NCBI RefSeq assembly: GCF_016907385.1
Contig: NZ_JAFBBU010000001.1
Coordinates: 2,542,001 to 2,606,000 of the forward strand
DNA length: 64,000 nt
From: Subtercola frigoramans
Lineage (GTDB): Bacteria > Actinomycetota > Actinomycetes > Actinomycetales > Microbacteriaceae
Direction: 5' to 3'
Shown piece after piece: positions 18,413 to 27,423 of the stretch. The translations under genes were made by a program, and so were the position numbers. Numbering within the stretch: position 1 is the stretch's first letter; each line of letters starts with the position of its first letter. The notes below the pieces were generated by a model. It was not told the DNA's origin. It was given only the letters and a program-made list of their open reading frames with translations, and made no database searches.

Positions 18413-18636
18413 TCTTGCGGCGTGTCTGACGCCACGCACGCGCTTCGACTGCCAGTCCACCGAGGCCGATCGGCGGACCAACCGAGTTCGGGCGAGCGTT
18501 CACGGGCTGCCTGCGCTTGGGCGTTCCCAAGGTTTACCGTTGCATGCTCGCCCGACAGCGAACCCGAGGTCGCTAGCGAAGTTGGGCTGAATGCCTCGGG
18601 CAATGCCAAGGGGCGGGTGAGTACGATTGGGCACAT

Positions 18637-19638
18637 ATGGATGAGTTCTGGACCAACCTCGGGGACTTTTATCGGACGTTCCAGCACCTGATCAACATCG
18701 TGCTGATCATCCTCGGGGCCCTGATCGCCCGGTGGATCCTGTTGAGGTCGGTCGACCGCGTCGTGAAACGCGTGGTCACCGGCGTCAAGAAGAAGCACGA
18801 CGCCGAGAACACCCAGGAACTCCCTGCCTCGCCGGTCGCTGCGGTTCGCGTGGTGCAGCGCACCCGCACCATGGGCAGCGTGCTCTCGAATGTCATCACC
18901 TGGTCGATTGTCGTCTTCGCCTTCATCATGATCCTCGGCGAACTGCAGTTCCAGGTCACTGCGCTGGTGGCGAGCGCCGGTGTCATCGGGGCCGCCCTCG
19001 GGTTCGGGGCCCAGAACATCATCAAAGACATGCTGAACGGCCTGTTCATGGTGGTCGAAGACCAGCTCGGAGTCGGAGACGTGGTCGACGTCGGCCCCGC
19101 GACCGGCGTGGTCGAGGCCGTCGGCATCCGCGTGACGACCCTGCGCGATGTCAACGGCACGCTGTGGTTTGTGCGCAACGGCGAGATCCTGCGAGTGGGC
19201 AACATGTCGCAGGGCTGGGCACGGGTCATCATCGACCTCGCCATTCCCTACGACACCGACGTCGATGCGGTTCAGGCCCGTATGCTCGAAACGGCGAACG
19301 AGCTCGCCCAGAACCCCAAGTGGCGGTCGCGAATCCTCGAGAAGCCCGAGATCTGGGGGCTCGAGAGCATCTCGGCCGAGGCACTGGTGATCCGCCTCGT
19401 CATGAAGACGCGCACCAACGCCAAAGACGATGTCGCACGCGAGCTCCGGATGATGCTCAAACGTTCGCTCGATGCGATGGGAGTGAAGCTGCCTTCGCTG
19501 AACAGCATCGTTCTCACGGGATTCGAGGGTGCATCATCCGTCGCCGGAGCCCGGCCGCCGCGCACCAAGTCGATTCCCACCCCGGCACCCACAGACCCCG
19601 GGCGCAGCAGCCCCGGCTCCCCCACTGGCAAGGCGTGA
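18637..19638 (+). CDS. MscS family mechanosensitive ion channel
   Basis: A 333-residue small-conductance mechanosensitive channel. One hydrophobic helix near the N-terminus (LINIVLIILGALIARWILL) is followed by two more; the pore helix is the Gly/Ala-rich ASAGVIGAALGFGAQNIIKDMLNG, and the beta-domain signature VEDQLGVGDVVDVG and IRVTTLRDVNGTLWFVRNGEI follow. A charged, Pro-rich tail ends the protein. It releases solutes on hypo-osmotic shock. A haemoglobin gene starts 4 bp after its stop. Confidence 0.93.
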   Translation: MDEFWTNLGDFYRTFQHLINIVLIILGALIARWILLRSVDRVVKRVVTGVKKKHDAENTQELPASPVAAVRVVQRTRTMGSVLSNVITWSIVVFAFIMILGELQFQVTALVASAGVIGAALGFGAQNIIKDMLNGLFMVVEDQLGVGDVVDVGPATGVVEAVGIRVTTLRDVNGTLWFVRNGEILRVGNMSQGWARVIIDLAIPYDTDVDAVQARMLETANELAQNPKWRSRILEKPEIWGLESISAEALVIRLVMKTRTNAKDDVARELRMMLKRSLDAMGVKLPSLNSIVLTGFEGASSVAGARPPRTKSIPTPAPTDPGRSSPGSPTGKA

Positions 19639-19642
19639 CACG

Positions 19643-20101
19643 ATGACCGACGAAACCCAGCGCCCCCCAGGCATTCCGCTGATCCCTGTGGTGCCGACCG
19701 CCTCGGTGCCTTCGACCGAATCTGGTGTGACGTTCTACGACCAGCTCGGCGGCCGCGCCACGTTCGAGGCCCTGGTGCGCGAGTTCTACCGGGGCGTCGC
19801 GGGTGACCCGGTCTTGAAGCCGATGTACCCGGAAGACGACCTCGAAGGGGCCATTCAGCGACTGACGGGCTTTCTCGAGCAGTACTGGGGTGGCCCGACC
19901 ACCTACAGCCAGCAGCGAGGTCACCCGAGGCTCCGGATGCGGCACAACCCGTTCAAGGTCAACCCCGATGCCCGCGACCGGTGGTTGGCTCACATGAGGG
20001 TAGCCGTCGACTCCCTCGCGTTGCCGCCATTGCAGGAGGCGACACTCTGGGACTACCTCGAGCGCGCCGCCCATGCCATGGTGAATACGTTCGACGAGTA
20101 A
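19643..20101 (+). CDS. glbO: Group II truncated haemoglobin
   Basis: A 152-residue 2/2 haemoglobin (TrHb2, GlbO-like). After a Pro-rich N-terminal extension of about 28 residues come FYDQLGGRATFEALVREFY, the proximal His101 in RLRMRHNPF, and Trp114 of the G helix (RDRWLAHM), which typifies group II. The likely role is O2 or NO/peroxide chemistry in the cytoplasm. An upstream in-frame start exists, but it lies inside mscS; the ATG at 19643, four bases after the mscS stop, suits operon translation. Confidence 0.9.
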   Translation: MTDETQRPPGIPLIPVVPTASVPSTESGVTFYDQLGGRATFEALVREFYRGVAGDPVLKPMYPEDDLEGAIQRLTGFLEQYWGGPTTYSQQRGHPRLRMRHNPFKVNPDARDRWLAHMRVAVDSLALPPLQEATLWDYLERAAHAMVNTFDE

Positions 20102-20158
20102 CGGAATGCGCGGGTCTCTGACCTGAGTGAGTGACTGTGAGACAAGGATGTTTCTGAG

Positions 20159-21832
20159 ATGACAGACCCCGATGAGACCGACGTCATTGTTGTCGGGACG
20201 GGGCTTGCTGGCCTTGTGGCCACCGCGGAGCTGGTGGACGCGGGCCGGAGGGTCACCATCGTCGAGCAGGAGCCGGCGGCCTCGCTCGGCGGACAGGCAT
20301 GGTGGTCGTTCGGCGGGCTGTTCCTGATCGACAGCCCCGAGCAGCGGCGGCTCGGGGTGCGGGACAGCCTCGAACTCGCCCGGCAGGACTGGTTCGGCTC
20401 TGCGGGCTTCGACCGCCCGGAGGACTACTGGCCGAAGCGATGGGCCGAGGCGTACCTGCAGTTTGCGGCAGGAGAGAAGCGTTCGTGGCTCCGCCAGCGG
20501 GGCGTGCGGTTCTTCCCCGTGGTCGGCTGGGCCGAGCGAGGCGGCTACACCGCGAACGGGCACGGCAACTCCGTGCCGCGGTTTCACATCACCTGGGGCA
20601 CGGGCCCGGGCGTGGTCGCCCCCTTCCTGGCCCGCGTGCAGGCCGGGGTCGACGCCGGCCTCGTCACCCTTCTGCACCGGCACCGCGTCGACGCCCTCAC
20701 CCTGACCGGCGGGCGTGTGATCGGCGTCAGCGGGAGTGTCCTGGCGGCATCGGGGGCGGCCCGCGGCGAACCCAGTTCACGGGTGGTCGAGGGTGAGTTC
20801 TCGCTGCGATCCTCTGCCGTGATCGTGACCAGCGGGGGCATCGGAGGCAACCACGACCTGGTGCGCGCGAACTGGCCCGCTCGAATGGGGCAGGCACCAG
20901 CATCCATGCTCTCGGGCGTGCCCGCGCACGTCGACGGCCGGATGCTCGGCATCACCCAGGCGTCCGGCGCGCGCCTCGTCAACACTGATCGCATGTGGCA
21001 CTACACCGAGGGCGTCACCAATTTCGATCCCGTGTGGCCGTTGCACGGCATCCGGATTCTTCCGGGGCCGTCGTCACTGTGGCTCGATGCCACCGGCAAG
21101 CGCCTTCCTGTACCCCTGTTCCCCGGCTTCGATACGCTCGGAACACTCGAGCACATCGTCTCGACGGGGTGTGACTACAGCTGGTTCGTGCTCACCCAGA
21201 AGATCATCGAGAAGGAGTTCGCACTCTCGGGCAGCGAACAGAACCCCGACCTGACGGGCAAAGACCTGCGGTTGCTGGCCGGTCGCATCGGCCCTGGCGC
21301 CCCGGGGCCGATCGAGGCATTCAAGGCGCAGGGTGTCGACTTCGTGGTGGCAGACACCCTGACGGAGCTTCTGGCCGGGATGCAGCGGCTGTCGGGCGCC
21401 GGTGAGGCCGCCCCGAGCCCGCTGAAACCCGACCTCGTCGAGAGCGAACTCCGTGCCCGTGACCGCGAGCTCGACAATGTGTTCACCAAAGACGCACAGA
21501 TCACGGCGATCCGGGGTGCCAGACACTACCGCGGCGACAGGCTGATCCGCGTGGCGACTCCCCACAAGCTCCTCGATCCCGGCGCCGGGCCGCTGATCGC
21601 CGTCAAACTGCACATTCTCACCCGCAAGTCCCTCGGCGGCATCGAGACCGACCTCTCCGGGCGTGCGCTCGGTGTTGATGGCACCCCGATCGACGGGCTG
21701 TTCGCCGCAGGCGAGGCGTCAGGCTTCGGTGGCGGCGGGATGCACGGCTACCGTTCGCTCGAAGGCACCTTTCTCGGCGGCTGCATCTTCTCGGGTCGCC
21801 AGGCAGGCCGTGCTGTCGCCGCTCAACTCTGA
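20159..21832 (+). CDS. FAD-binding dehydrogenase (KSTD-like)
   Basis: A 557-residue flavoprotein of the FAD_binding_2/3-ketosteroid dehydrogenase-like group. The N-terminal dinucleotide motif is VVGTGLAGLVATAELVDAGRRVTIVE; the C-terminal FAD segment is PIDGLFAAGEASGFGGGGMHGYRSLEGTF. The middle contains HITWGTGPGVVAP. The substrate is not known. It follows the haemoglobin gene by 57 bp, so it may share its transcript. Confidence 0.85.
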   Translation: MTDPDETDVIVVGTGLAGLVATAELVDAGRRVTIVEQEPAASLGGQAWWSFGGLFLIDSPEQRRLGVRDSLELARQDWFGSAGFDRPEDYWPKRWAEAYLQFAAGEKRSWLRQRGVRFFPVVGWAERGGYTANGHGNSVPRFHITWGTGPGVVAPFLARVQAGVDAGLVTLLHRHRVDALTLTGGRVIGVSGSVLAASGAARGEPSSRVVEGEFSLRSSAVIVTSGGIGGNHDLVRANWPARMGQAPASMLSGVPAHVDGRMLGITQASGARLVNTDRMWHYTEGVTNFDPVWPLHGIRILPGPSSLWLDATGKRLPVPLFPGFDTLGTLEHIVSTGCDYSWFVLTQKIIEKEFALSGSEQNPDLTGKDLRLLAGRIGPGAPGPIEAFKAQGVDFVVADTLTELLAGMQRLSGAGEAAPSPLKPDLVESELRARDRELDNVFTKDAQITAIRGARHYRGDRLIRVATPHKLLDPGAGPLIAVKLHILTRKSLGGIETDLSGRALGVDGTPIDGLFAAGEASGFGGGGMHGYRSLEGTFLGGCIFSGRQAGRAVAAQL

Positions 21833-21852
21833 CGCGCCCCAGCATCGAGTTG

Positions 21853-21894
21853 CCCGATTGTGCGAAGATTTCGCGAAATCGGCGCGCAATCGGG
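21853..21894. terminator. Long bidirectional hairpin between convergent genes
   Basis: CCCGATTGTGCG (21853-21864) pairs with CGCGCAATCGGG (21883-21894) with one G-T wobble, and the interior contains the 14-bp perfect palindrome GATTTCGCGAAATC (21867-21880). It separates the FAD dehydrogenase from the convergent gene and probably terminates both. Confidence 0.65.
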
Positions 21895-21929
21895 AAAGTC
21901 GATCGCGTCAACAGGGGTGACGCGCGCGC

Positions 21930-22589
21930 TCAGCGGGTGAGGATGTGGCCGCGACGGGTCGTGAGGCGAGTCCATGGCCCCGACTCGTACAGCGCGACGG
22001 GGTCGTCAGGGCGCAGGAAGCCCAGGCTCACCGCGGCAAACGCGGCACCGGCGGCAGTTCGTCGGTCGATGTCGGGAATCGCACGGCCCCAGACCTCTGA
22101 GCGGACCTTGTGCACGAGTTGCTCACCCGTGTCGGGCGGAAGAGCCGCTGCGACCTCGGAGATCCCCTCTCCGGCAGACCGCTCCAGCACGGCCGCATCG
22201 ACGAGACCGAGGTTCGTCCACCCCCCGCGGGGTGGCGAGATGCCCGCCCAGGCCATGAGACCTTCTGCGGGCGGGAGGGAGACGTCGACAGGGCCCGTCT
22301 CCCCGTTCGCCGTCACGGAGAGCATCGCCAGGCGGTCGAGCAGCGCGCGGATCGAGACGATCTCGTCGAACTGCACTGTCTTGTCGGTCAGCGCGAAGGT
22401 ACGAAGCCCGAGAACGGTCGGCGCATCGTCGAGCAAGCCCTTGGGTGCCAGCACCGAGGCATAGACCGCGAGCACACCCTGGCCACCGATCAGGCGCACC
22501 GAGCCGGTGCCGATGCGCGCCGCACGTCCCAGAAAGACTTTGAGGTCTCCGAGGGAGAGCGCGTCGACGAGAGAAAACGAGTGAACCAT
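21930..22589 (-). CDS. Conserved hypothetical protein (219 aa)
   Basis: A soluble 219-residue protein with no signal peptide or membrane helix. It begins MVHSFSLVDALSLGDLKVFLGRA and has a run of Ala/Gly/Leu-rich segments plus VHKVRSEVWGRAIPDIDRR near the C-terminus. I do not recognise a functional domain; the composition and codon use match the surrounding genes. It is divergent from the acyl-CoA thioesterase, with 76 bp between their starts. Confidence 0.65.
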   Translation of the reverse strand: MVHSFSLVDALSLGDLKVFLGRAARIGTGSVRLIGGQGVLAVYASVLAPKGLLDDAPTVLGLRTFALTDKTVQFDEIVSIRALLDRLAMLSVTANGETGPVDVSLPPAEGLMAWAGISPPRGGWTNLGLVDAAVLERSAGEGISEVAAALPPDTGEQLVHKVRSEVWGRAIPDIDRRTAAGAAFAAVSLGFLRPDDPVALYESGPWTRLTTRRGHILTR

Positions 22590-22665
22590 CAGCTTCTAAA
22601 CTACTTCAAGGAAACGGTTCGTGCGTGCTCTGGCGCAGCTGTTGCAGTACCGAGATGGAGGCTTC

Positions 22666-23547
22666 ATGACGAATCCGAATGCTGATCCGATGGCCGATCT
22701 TCTGGCGACGCTGACACTCACCGACACGGGCGCCCGAACCGCAGAAGACATCTTCACCGCCCCGTCGCAGTGGACCGCCCACGGTCGGGTCTTCGGTGGC
22801 CAGGTGCTCGCCCAGTCCCTCATCGCGGCTCAGCACACCGTCGACGGCGAACGACCGGCGCACTCGATGCACGGATACTTCCTGCGGCCGGGAGACACCT
22901 CGAAGCCCATCACCTTCTCCGTCGACCGGATCCATGACGGCCGCTCGTTCTCTACGCGACGGACGCAGGCGTATCAGGACGGCCTGCCGATCCTGTCGAT
23001 GATCGCCTCCTTCCAGTCAGTCGGGCCGGGCCTCGACCATCAGATCGACATGCCAACTGACCTGCCGAATCCCGAAGAGCTGCCCAGTGTCGCTGAACTC
23101 ATCGGCCACATCGACCACCCCATCGCCCAGAACTGGGCGCACCGGCGCCCGTTCGACATCCGGCACGTGGGCTCACCGATCTACCTGGCCTCCGACCCCA
23201 ACCCTGTCGAGTATCAGGCCATCTGGATGAAATCGATCGGCCCGCTCCCCGACGACCCGGATCTCCACCGAGCCGCGATGGCCTACGCCAGCGACTATTC
23301 TCTGCTGGAACCGATCTTTCGCCGCCACAGCGTCGTCTGGGTCACACCCGGTCTCAAGTCGGCCAGTCTCGATCACGCGATGTGGTGGCACCGCCCAGGT
23401 CGCGCAGACGAGTGGATGCTCTACGTGCAGGAATCCCCCAGCGCCCAAGGTGGCCGAGGACTGGCGACCGGCCGTATCTACTCTCAGGCGGGCATCCTCC
23501 TCGCCTCTGTGGCGCAGGAAGGCATGGTGCGGGTCCCCGTGCACTGA
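22666..23547 (+). CDS. tesB: Acyl-CoA thioesterase II (TesB type)
   Basis: A 293-residue double-hotdog thioesterase that hydrolyses acyl-CoA. The N-terminal hotdog shows FGGQVLAQSLIAAQHTV and AHSMHGYFLRPGD; the C-terminal one has AYASDYSLLEP, LDHAMWWHRP and DEWMLYVQESPSA, with the conserved Asp/Gln/Thr region. The ATG at 22666 has GGAGG six bases upstream, better than the earlier in-frame start at 22621. It converges on another thioesterase gene. Confidence 0.9.
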   Translation: MTNPNADPMADLLATLTLTDTGARTAEDIFTAPSQWTAHGRVFGGQVLAQSLIAAQHTVDGERPAHSMHGYFLRPGDTSKPITFSVDRIHDGRSFSTRRTQAYQDGLPILSMIASFQSVGPGLDHQIDMPTDLPNPEELPSVAELIGHIDHPIAQNWAHRRPFDIRHVGSPIYLASDPNPVEYQAIWMKSIGPLPDDPDLHRAAMAYASDYSLLEPIFRRHSVVWVTPGLKSASLDHAMWWHRPGRADEWMLYVQESPSAQGGRGLATGRIYSQAGILLASVAQEGMVRVPVH

Positions 23548-23570
23548 GCAGACGTGGCAGCTGGTGGTGG

Positions 23571-23600
23571 CGCGGGCGTGTTGCGGAGGGTGCGCCCGCG
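23571..23600. terminator. Possible bidirectional terminator between two thioesterase genes
   Basis: CGCGGGCG (23571-23578) pairs with CGCCCGCG (23593-23600) across a 14-nt loop in the 63-bp gap between the convergent genes. No U-tract follows. Confidence 0.35.
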
Positions 23601-23610
23601 GGCCGGCGTC

Positions 23611-24132
23611 TCAGCGGCGTTTGTTGAAGACCACCGGTTCGTCGACGTAGGGCTGCCAGGCGGCGCGCTCCTCGTCGGTGATGCGCCTGGGTCGCTGCGT
23701 TGCCGCGTCGACCAGAACGAGGGTGGTGGATGCCCGGGTGAAGAGCGTCGCCGGCACGACACCCTCGGGGCTCCAGACCTCATAGCAGAGCTCGAGGCTC
23801 GCACCCCCGAGTCGACTGATCCACAGGTGGAGGTCCAGCGGCTGTCGGAGGAACGGGATCGGTGCCAGGTATTCGACCTCCTGGTGGGCGACCAGGCTGA
23901 GCGTCGCAGAACCGAGGTCGGCATTGATCACCGCCATCGTGGTTCCCTCGATCGACGTGCGGTCGCCCGTCTCGCCGGACTCCGAGGTCTTCAGCTGGAT
24001 TCCGGGTTCGTCGGTCGCCCAGAAGGCCTGCACGCGCGCTTCTTCGAGAAGCCGCAGGATCTGGACGTTGTTGACGTGACCGTACGCATCGAGGTCGGAC
24101 CAGCGCAGGCGGGTGGGGATGTGGAGTCGCAT
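23611..24132 (-). CDS. Hotdog-fold acyl-CoA thioesterase (4HBT type)
   Basis: A 173-residue single-hotdog thioesterase. The N-terminus RLRWSDLDAYGHVNNVQIL carries the 4HBT catalytic Asp in the DxxGHVNN context. The rest includes HQEVEYLAPIPFLRQPLDLHLW. It converts an acyl-CoA to free acid; the chain is unknown. The ATG at 24132 fits the family start. It lies 16 bp after ettA on the same strand and closes that operon. Confidence 0.88.
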   Translation of the reverse strand: MRLHIPTRLRWSDLDAYGHVNNVQILRLLEEARVQAFWATDEPGIQLKTSESGETGDRTSIEGTTMAVINADLGSATLSLVAHQEVEYLAPIPFLRQPLDLHLWISRLGGASLELCYEVWSPEGVVPATLFTRASTTLVLVDAATQRPRRITDEERAAWQPYVDEPVVFNKRR

Positions 24133-24148
24133 CGTCGCGCAGGCCCGC

Positions 24149-25831
24149 CTAGTCGCGGGTGAGTTTGCGGTACGCGGAGCGGTGCGGCTTGGCCGCATCG
24201 GGGCCGAGCCGCTCGATCTTGTTCTGCTCGTACGACTCGAAGTTTCCCTCGAACCAGTACCAGTTGGCCGGATCGTCTTCGGTGCCTTCGTACGAGAGGA
24301 TGTGCGTGGCGATGCGGTCGAGGAACCACCGGTCGTGTGTGATGACCACAGCGCAACCAGGGAACTCGAGCAGGGCGTTCTCGAGACTGCCGAGCGTTTC
24401 GACGTCCAGGTCGTTCGTCGGTTCGTCGAGCAGCAGCAGGTTGCCCCCCTGTTTGAGCGTGAGAGCCAGGTTGAGGCGGTTGCGCTCCCCACCAGAGAGG
24501 ACTCCAGCGGCCTTCTGCTGGTCTGGCCCCTTGAACCCGAACGTCGAGACGTAGGCACGGGAGGGGATCTCCGTCTTGCCGACCTGAATGTAGTCCTGGC
24601 CGTCGGAGACGACCTCCCAGAGGGTCTTCTTCGGGTCGATGCCGCCCCTGTCCTGGTCGACGTAGGAGATGTCGACGGTGTCGCCGATGACCAGCTCGCC
24701 GGAGTCGAGCGGCTCGAACCCCACGATGGTCTTGAAGAGGGTCGACTTGCCGACGCCGTTCGGGCCGATGACACCGACGATGCCGTTTCGGGGCAGGGTG
24801 AAGCTGAGGTCGTCGATGAGCACACGCTCTCCGAATCCCTTGTGCAGGTGCTTCGCATCGATGACCTGCGAACCGAGGCGCGGGCCGACGGGAATCACGA
24901 TCTCCTCGAAGTCGAGCTTCTTGGTGCGCTCGGCCTCGGTCGCCATCTCCTCGTAGCGGGCCAGGCGAGCCTTGGACTTCGCCTGGCGACCCTTGGCGTT
25001 CGACCGCACCCACGCGAGCTCTTCAGCGAGTCGCTTCGAGAGCTTGGCGTCTTTCTTGCCCTGGACCATGAGCCGCTCTTGCTTCTTCTCGAGGTAGGTC
25101 GAGTAGTTGCCCTCGTAGGGGTACAGGTGCCCACGGTCGACTTCGGCGATCCACTCGGCGACGTGGTCGAGGAAGTACCGGTCGTGTGTCACGGCGAGAA
25201 CGGCACCGTGGTACTTCGCCAGGTGCTGCTCGAGCCAGAGCACACTCTCGGCGTCGAGGTGGTTCGTGGGTTCGTCGAGCAGGAGGAGGTCGGGCTTCTG
25301 CAGCAGCAGCTTGGTGAGCGCGACGCGCCGCTTCTCGCCACCGGAGAGGTTGGCGACACTGGCGTCGCCGGGCGGGGTTCGCAGGGCATCCATCGCCTGT
25401 TCGAGCTGGGAGTCGAGATCCCAGGCGTCTTCAGCGTCGATCTGCTCCTGCAGGGTACCCATTTCGGCGAGCAGCGTGTCGAAGTCTGCATCGGGGTCAG
25501 CGAGTTCCTGGGAGATCTCGTTGAATCGGTCGACCTTGGCCTTGATCGGGCCGACTCCCTCTTGAACGTTCTCGAGAACTGTCTTCGTCTCATCGAGTTC
25601 CGGCTCCTGCATGAGGATGCCGACGGTGTAGCCCGGGCTGAGTTTGGCCTCACCGTTGCTCGGGGTATCGAGCCCGGCCATGATCTTCAGGATGGTCGAC
25701 TTACCCGCCCCGTTGGGACCGACGATGCCGATCTTCGCCCCCGGCAGGAATGCCATCGTGACGTCGTCGAGGATCAGTTTGTCGCCCACGGCCTTGCGGG
25801 CGCGCACCATGGAATAAATGTATTCGGCCAT
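24149..25831 (-). CDS. ettA: Energy-dependent translational throttle protein EttA
   Basis: A 560-residue ABC-F protein with two ATP-binding domains. The first Walker A is GPNGAGKS (residues 38-45) and the second GPNGVGKS; each has an LSGGE signature (NLSGGEKRR, VLSGGERNR). Between them is the EttA-type linker with KARLARYEEM, and an arm insert in the first domain. EttA binds the ribosomal E site and gates translation by ADP/ATP ratio. It starts 2 bp after the lipoprotein gene and is followed by a thioesterase. Confidence 0.95.
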   Translation of the reverse strand: MAEYIYSMVRARKAVGDKLILDDVTMAFLPGAKIGIVGPNGAGKSTILKIMAGLDTPSNGEAKLSPGYTVGILMQEPELDETKTVLENVQEGVGPIKAKVDRFNEISQELADPDADFDTLLAEMGTLQEQIDAEDAWDLDSQLEQAMDALRTPPGDASVANLSGGEKRRVALTKLLLQKPDLLLLDEPTNHLDAESVLWLEQHLAKYHGAVLAVTHDRYFLDHVAEWIAEVDRGHLYPYEGNYSTYLEKKQERLMVQGKKDAKLSKRLAEELAWVRSNAKGRQAKSKARLARYEEMATEAERTKKLDFEEIVIPVGPRLGSQVIDAKHLHKGFGERVLIDDLSFTLPRNGIVGVIGPNGVGKSTLFKTIVGFEPLDSGELVIGDTVDISYVDQDRGGIDPKKTLWEVVSDGQDYIQVGKTEIPSRAYVSTFGFKGPDQQKAAGVLSGGERNRLNLALTLKQGGNLLLLDEPTNDLDVETLGSLENALLEFPGCAVVITHDRWFLDRIATHILSYEGTEDDPANWYWFEGNFESYEQNKIERLGPDAAKPHRSAYRKLTRD

Positions 25832-25833
25832 GG

Positions 25834-26325
25834 CTACCAGTCTATTGGGCGCGTCTCACCGATCAGACAGCCACCAGTACCCAGCGCGGGCACGACGACG
25901 CTCGCGTAGTGACCGAAACCGTACTGGCCGATCAGGCACTGGCCCGCAATGGCGACGGAGAACTGGATCGAATCGGCCTTGACGCCCACGGTGGTCACGT
26001 CGGGCGTCACCTGCATATCGGCGACAGCGAATCCGCCCGCGCGGAGGGCCGAGATGAAAGCAACGCCGTCCGCTGGAGTGTTCGCCGCCGCTGCAGTCGT
26101 GACGACGCCGGCATTCACGAAGTCGAAGAAGGCCTGGTTCTGCGCGGCAGTTCCGTCGGCAATGTAGACAGGAGCGGCCGATGATGACGGAGACGGCACA
26201 AGTGCGGCGGATGTCGATGTTGTCGCTGTGGGCTGTGGCGAAGGAGCAGAGGTGCACGCCGCGAGCGAGAACACCGCGCCGACCGAGACCGCGACGACGA
26301 TGCCCAGCTGATGCGCACGGCGCAT
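25834..26325 (-). CDS. Putative lipoprotein of Microbacteriaceae type
   Basis: A 163-residue protein with a lipoprotein signal: a positively charged MRRAHQ, a hydrophobic core and the lipobox SLAAC, giving a membrane-anchored exported protein. A Thr/Ser/Pro-rich linker (PSPQPTATTSTSAALVPSPSSSA) precedes a compact domain with two cysteines (GQCLIGQYG, GGCLIGE) that may form a disulphide. An upstream TTG start is possible, but AGGAGA sits right before the ATG at 26325. The role is unknown; it precedes ettA by 2 bp. Confidence 0.75.
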   Translation of the reverse strand: MRRAHQLGIVVAVSVGAVFSLAACTSAPSPQPTATTSTSAALVPSPSSSAAPVYIADGTAAQNQAFFDFVNAGVVTTAAAANTPADGVAFISALRAGGFAVADMQVTPDVTTVGVKADSIQFSVAIAGQCLIGQYGFGHYASVVVPALGTGGCLIGETRPIDW

Positions 26326-26453
26326 GACGATTCTCCTACTCAACTCGTTCTTCCGACCCCTGTGCCACGTAGTCTAAGCGGGCCAGCATGGAGAAAAGCT
26401 CAGAATCGATGCGAGCCGTCGCTCCTCGCACGAGGCACGGAATCCCCGGCCCG

Positions 26454-27263
26454 TCACCCTGTTGCCACAGTGCCGGCGACAACGGAATCCTCACCAGCGA
26501 TGTCGCCATCAGCGTCGCCGCCGACGACACCGTCATATTCATCGCCATCGTCGTCGTCATATTCATCATCGTCGTCGTCACGGTCAGCCTCGCCACGTCC
26601 CTGGTCGCCCCAGCGTGCCGCCAGCCGCCCAGCGGCAGCGTCAGCGGCTGCGGCCACGGCCACACCCTGGCCGAGCGAGGAGTTCCAGTCAGCTGCGCCT
26701 CCCGGCGACAACGCTGGGAAAGCGGATTCCGGCAGTGCGAAGGGATCAGGGACAGCTGCAGCCACGAACGCTCCGTCAGTCACCTGCCCACCAGCACTCC
26801 GCGCCGCCGACAACGCGCCGGATTCGTTCTGCGAGCCCGGGCCCGCAGAACCGTTCTGACCACGGAATGCAGCATCTCGTGAAAGCGACGATGCGCCAGC
26901 CGACGAGCCAGCCGTCCTGGTGAAGACCGACCGCCCCCAGGCGAGGTCGTGACCGACGGAATCGGCCTCGATCTCCACGGTGATACCCGCACGCTCCGTG
27001 CCCTGCCATTCCCGGATGCGCAGCCGACCCGTGGCTACGACCCGGTCGCCCTTACTGATCGATTGTGCGAGGTTCGCAGCGAGTTGCCGGAACGACGCGA
27101 CGGTGTACCAGTTCGTTCCCGCATCGACCCAGGCATTCTTGTTGCGGTCGAACCGGCGCTGGCTGGACGCCAGCCGAAAGGTGGTCACCTCCAGCCCGTC
27201 ATTGGTGGTCAGGAATCTCGGCTCAGTTGCCACGACTCCGGTCAGCGAAATGGTGTCGGTCAC
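26454..27263 (-). CDS. ssb: Single-stranded DNA-binding protein paralogue with long tail
   Basis: A 269-residue SSB. Residues 1-105 form the OB-fold domain: TISLTGVVATEPRFLTTNDG, NWYTVASFRQLAANLAQSISKGDRVVATGRLRIREW. The rest is a long low-complexity region, Gly/Ala/Ser-rich, then an acidic cluster (DDDDDEYDDDDGDEYDG). The usual C-terminal DDDIPF tip, which recruits partners, is absent; the protein ends VVAGTVATG. The start is GTG at 27263 with GGAGAG upstream. It is probably a second, non-replicative SSB. The acidic cluster may replace the normal tip; this is inference. Confidence 0.85.
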   Translation of the reverse strand: MTDTISLTGVVATEPRFLTTNDGLEVTTFRLASSQRRFDRNKNAWVDAGTNWYTVASFRQLAANLAQSISKGDRVVATGRLRIREWQGTERAGITVEIEADSVGHDLAWGRSVFTRTAGSSAGASSLSRDAAFRGQNGSAGPGSQNESGALSAARSAGGQVTDGAFVAAAVPDPFALPESAFPALSPGGAADWNSSLGQGVAVAAAADAAAGRLAARWGDQGRGEADRDDDDDEYDDDDGDEYDGVVGGDADGDIAGEDSVVAGTVATG

Positions 27264-27309
27264 GGTTTTCTTCTCTCTCCTCGACAGGCACGACGGCCCG
27301 GTGAGACGA

Positions 27310-27341
27310 CTCTGCCCCGTCGCGAACGCGGCGGGGCAGAG
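27310..27341 (-). terminator. Hairpin terminator downstream of msrA
   Basis: A 15-bp stem with one G-T wobble and a 2-base loop: CTCTGCCCCGTCGCG (27310-27324) against CGCGGCGGGGCAGAG (27327-27341). It lies between msrA and ssb. No U-tract is visible, but the stem is very strong. Confidence 0.6.
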
Positions 27342-27423
27342 GAAGAGCAAGACTGTGCAGAGCATCCGCTCAGCTACGACTGTGAGGGAGGAGCGCCAGT
27401 ATTGTGAGGAAGAAGAGTACGGG

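Noticed and set aside
24113..25909. A 598-codon open frame on the plus strand opposite ettA
   Set aside because: Covers ettA completely on the other strand; the leucine/valine/aspartate-rich translation is typical of antisense of GC-rich genes.
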